Shown piece by piece: positions 5,506-6,669 of a DNA stretch of 6,669 nucleotides. The notes under the pieces are model-generated. The model did not search any database and was not told where the DNA came from. It saw only the letters and a program-made list of their open reading frames with translations. The position numbers and the translations under genes are program-made. Source of the stretch: Oscillospiraceae bacterium. GTDB taxonomy: Bacteria > Bacillota > Clostridia > Saccharofermentanales > Saccharofermentanaceae. How positions within the stretch are numbered: position 1 is the first letter of the stretch; each line of letters starts with the position of its first letter. Where the stretch lies: NCBI GenBank assembly GCA_902767145.1, contig CACXGG010000024.1, forward strand, positions 1-6,669. The letters are read 5' to 3'.

Positions 5506-5838
5506 ATGAGCAATAAGCCGTCACCGCAGACGATCCTTATGTATATCTATGCCGCAGTAATAGGGATGGTCTCGTCTTTTGGAACCTTTATGTTTATTGC
5601 GTGGCTTGGCGTGTTTGATAGGACTGTCGATACTCCGTGGTTCTATACTCCAACAATAGCAAAATGGCTGTTCTGCTTTGTTGTCTACATCGTATTTATG
5701 GTCCTGTGGGTCATAGCGCTTGTCAGGCAGGAGAGAAAGCTAATGGCTGCAGGCATATCTGTTCTGATCGCAGCAGGAGGCCTGGCCCTCGGATTTATCG
5801 GATTCTTATTTTATTCCGCCATGGCAATAATGAGTTGA
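5506..5838 (+). CDS. Small three-segment membrane protein of unknown function
   Basis: A 110-residue protein with hydrophobic segments at about 11-37, 53-73 and 80-109. The short basic loop RQERK (74-78) should be cytoplasmic, placing the N-terminus inside and the C-terminus outside. The outer loop 38-52 (DRTVDTPWFYTPTIA) is aromatic and polar. The ATG at 5506 has GGGAGG ending 8 bases upstream. The gene begins 32 bases after the Fic stop with no terminator between them, so it may be read from the Fic promoter. There is no motif linking it to Fic function. After its TGA (5836-5838) the same frame stays open for another 41 codons (see 5839-5964). I do not recognise the family. Confidence 0.8.
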   Translation: MSNKPSPQTILMYIYAAVIGMVSSFGTFMFIAWLGVFDRTVDTPWFYTPTIAKWLFCFVVYIVFMVLWVIALVRQERKLMAAGISVLIAAGGLALGFIGFLFYSAMAIMS

Positions 5839-5964
5839 ACAGTTGACCGCCGGATTCCCGAAAAAACCGGTTTTGATTCCTATTTCGGTAATCCTATCCG
5901 CCAATTCAGAAAGTTGCTGTTTCTTTCAAACGGGGATATCCTTGGATATATAGAAGAAGAATAA
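5839..5964 (+). pseudogene. Protein-like tail in frame after the stop of the preceding gene
   Basis: Directly after the TGA at 5836-5838 the same frame runs 41 codons to a TAA at 5962-5964. It contains protein-like sequence such as KTGFDSYFGNPIRQF and LLFLSNGDILGYIEEE. It has no start codon with a ribosome binding site. It could be the remains of a separate decayed gene, a former extension of the membrane protein, or chance; open runs of this length are not rare. The stretch also contains the hairpin at 5852-5894, which argues for caution. Confidence 0.25.
5852..5894 (+). other. Imperfect stem-loop after the membrane-protein gene
   Basis: GGATTCCCGAAA (5852-5863) pairs with TTTCGGTAATCC (5883-5894): 12 positions with one mismatch. 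The loop is 19 bases. Nested around the first arm and loop is the palindrome AAAACCGGTTTT (5863-5874). No T tract follows, so it is not a standard intrinsic terminator. It may be an mRNA end-processing structure or a protein site. Confidence 0.35.
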
Positions 5965-5977
5965 GTAGGAGATAGAC

Positions 5978-6436
5978 ATGAACATCGATTACAAATGGAC
6001 AGATGGATGTGATGAGGACTTCCATAAGTTTTATCTTAAGACGGAGGAATTCTACAGCAGTATCGTCGGCGGTCTTAAGAACCGTGAAGCGTTTGTTCCT
6101 TATAACATCTCAGAAAGTATATCTGATGTTCTGATAGCTTCTGTTTCGGGAAGTGCTGTCGGATGTGCCGGACTGAAGGCATATTCTGATCAGGATGTTG
6201 AGATCAAGAGAGTCTGGGTCGATCCTGAATACAGAGGCAACCATATATCTGCCGCCATGATGGATGAGCTGGAGAGAAGAGCACAGGAACGGGGATTCAG
6301 GCGTGCGATTCTCCAGACCAGACCTCAGATGGAAGCGGCGGTAAGTTTATATACCAAGCGCGGATATAAACTGATAGATAACTATCCTCCTTACGATAAG
6401 CTCGACGGAGCGATATGTTTCGCGAAGGAACTCTGA
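5978..6436 (+). CDS. GNAT family N-acetyltransferase
   Basis: A 152-residue acetyl-CoA-dependent acyltransferase of the GNAT fold. Motif A is VEIKRVWVDPEYRGNHISAAMM (74-95): beta-4 followed by the pyrophosphate-binding turn and helix. The later segment SLYTKRGYKLIDNYPPY (123-139) is the typical LY...GY...... block with Y125. The usual (Q/R)xxGx(G/A) turn is here R86-G-N-H-I-S91, so both of the turn's final small positions are altered (His and Ser). Ser at the last is common; His at the first is less usual. The ATG at 5978 has AGGAG 6 bases upstream. The next gene begins 15 bases after its stop, so the two are probably co-transcribed. The acceptor substrate cannot be told; the close relation to single-domain stress or small-molecule acetylases is only by fold. 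Confidence 0.88.
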   Translation: MNIDYKWTDGCDEDFHKFYLKTEEFYSSIVGGLKNREAFVPYNISESISDVLIASVSGSAVGCAGLKAYSDQDVEIKRVWVDPEYRGNHISAAMMDELERRAQERGFRRAILQTRPQMEAAVSLYTKRGYKLIDNYPPYDKLDGAICFAKEL

Positions 6437-6451
6437 TGAGGAGGTATAACC

Positions 6452-6669
6452 GTGAGAGAAAACCTTGCAGGTGAAGAATATTCTTCAGATAAGCAGTACA
6501 GATACCGGGTCTATAAGGAAGACAAGTATTTCGAAGTATGGCTCCAGAAAAAGATAACCGACGAGTATATGGGGCCCGACTGGTTCACCTATAGTGATAT
6601 CCGTGACTATAAACATGTGACTGACAGCCTTGAAAGTGCCATAGAGATAGGGCGTGAAGGCTTGAGAAA
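6452..6669 (+). CDS. N-terminal part of an unknown protein, GTG start
   Basis: GTG 6452 follows a perfect AGGAGGT (6439-6445) by 6 bases, which decides the start even though it is not ATG. The frame is open to the window edge, giving 72 visible residues, beginning MRENLAGEEYSSDKQYRYR and continuing with KYFEVWLQKKITDEYMGPDW. A polar, charged region with many Tyr and Asp residues suggests a small soluble protein. The last part (HVTDSLESAIEIGREGL) looks helical. No motif is recognised. It is 15 bases downstream of the acetyltransferase gene and probably in the same transcript. The C-terminus lies outside the window. Confidence 0.75.
   Translation, partial: MRENLAGEEYSSDKQYRYRVYKEDKYFEVWLQKKITDEYMGPDWFTYSDIRDYKHVTDSLESAIEIGREGLR

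Overview
The window reads as chromosome of a Gram-positive Clostridia-type bacterium (Firmicutes), possibly a gut or rumen lineage. The basis is strong AGGAGG-type ribosome binding sites before nearly every gene, TATAAT-like promoters, mid GC content by eye, and short genes of mixed function. No marker gene fixes the taxon. There are no rRNA, tRNA, transposase, integrase or CRISPR signatures.

Layout. Positions 1-395 hold the C-terminal end of an acidic protein of unknown function, followed by an orphan promoter-like site and a short start-less coding-like remnant. Positions 537-2092 carry two minus-strand genes: a Nudix hydrolase and, upstream of it in transcription, a six-segment membrane protein of unknown function. 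A 163-bp divergent region (2093-2255) holds an extended -10 promoter for each direction, each with its own dyad. To the right, three short plus-strand genes lie close together: two tandem paralogous proteins with a C-terminal zinc ribbon (their ends overlap as ATGA) and a tiny membrane protein that may carry a frameshift. A stand-alone aldo/keto reductase with a complete catalytic tetrad follows.

The second half starts with a 163-bp intergenic region holding four alternating copies of TGAAATAA around a good promoter. This leads into a self-inhibited (class II) Fic protein with a C-terminal winged helix. Then come a three-segment membrane protein, a protein-like stretch in frame after its stop codon that also contains a hairpin, a GNAT acetyltransferase, and the start of an unknown GTG-initiated gene.

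How they fit together. Most genes look like independent accessory or housekeeping functions rather than one pathway. The two units that look like systems are (a) the zinc-ribbon paralogue pair with the small membrane protein, and (b) the Fic gene with a repeat array that its own winged helix could bind. Both are inferences from sequence layout. Several short coding-like remnants suggest local gene decay. No gap between genes exceeds about 165 bp.
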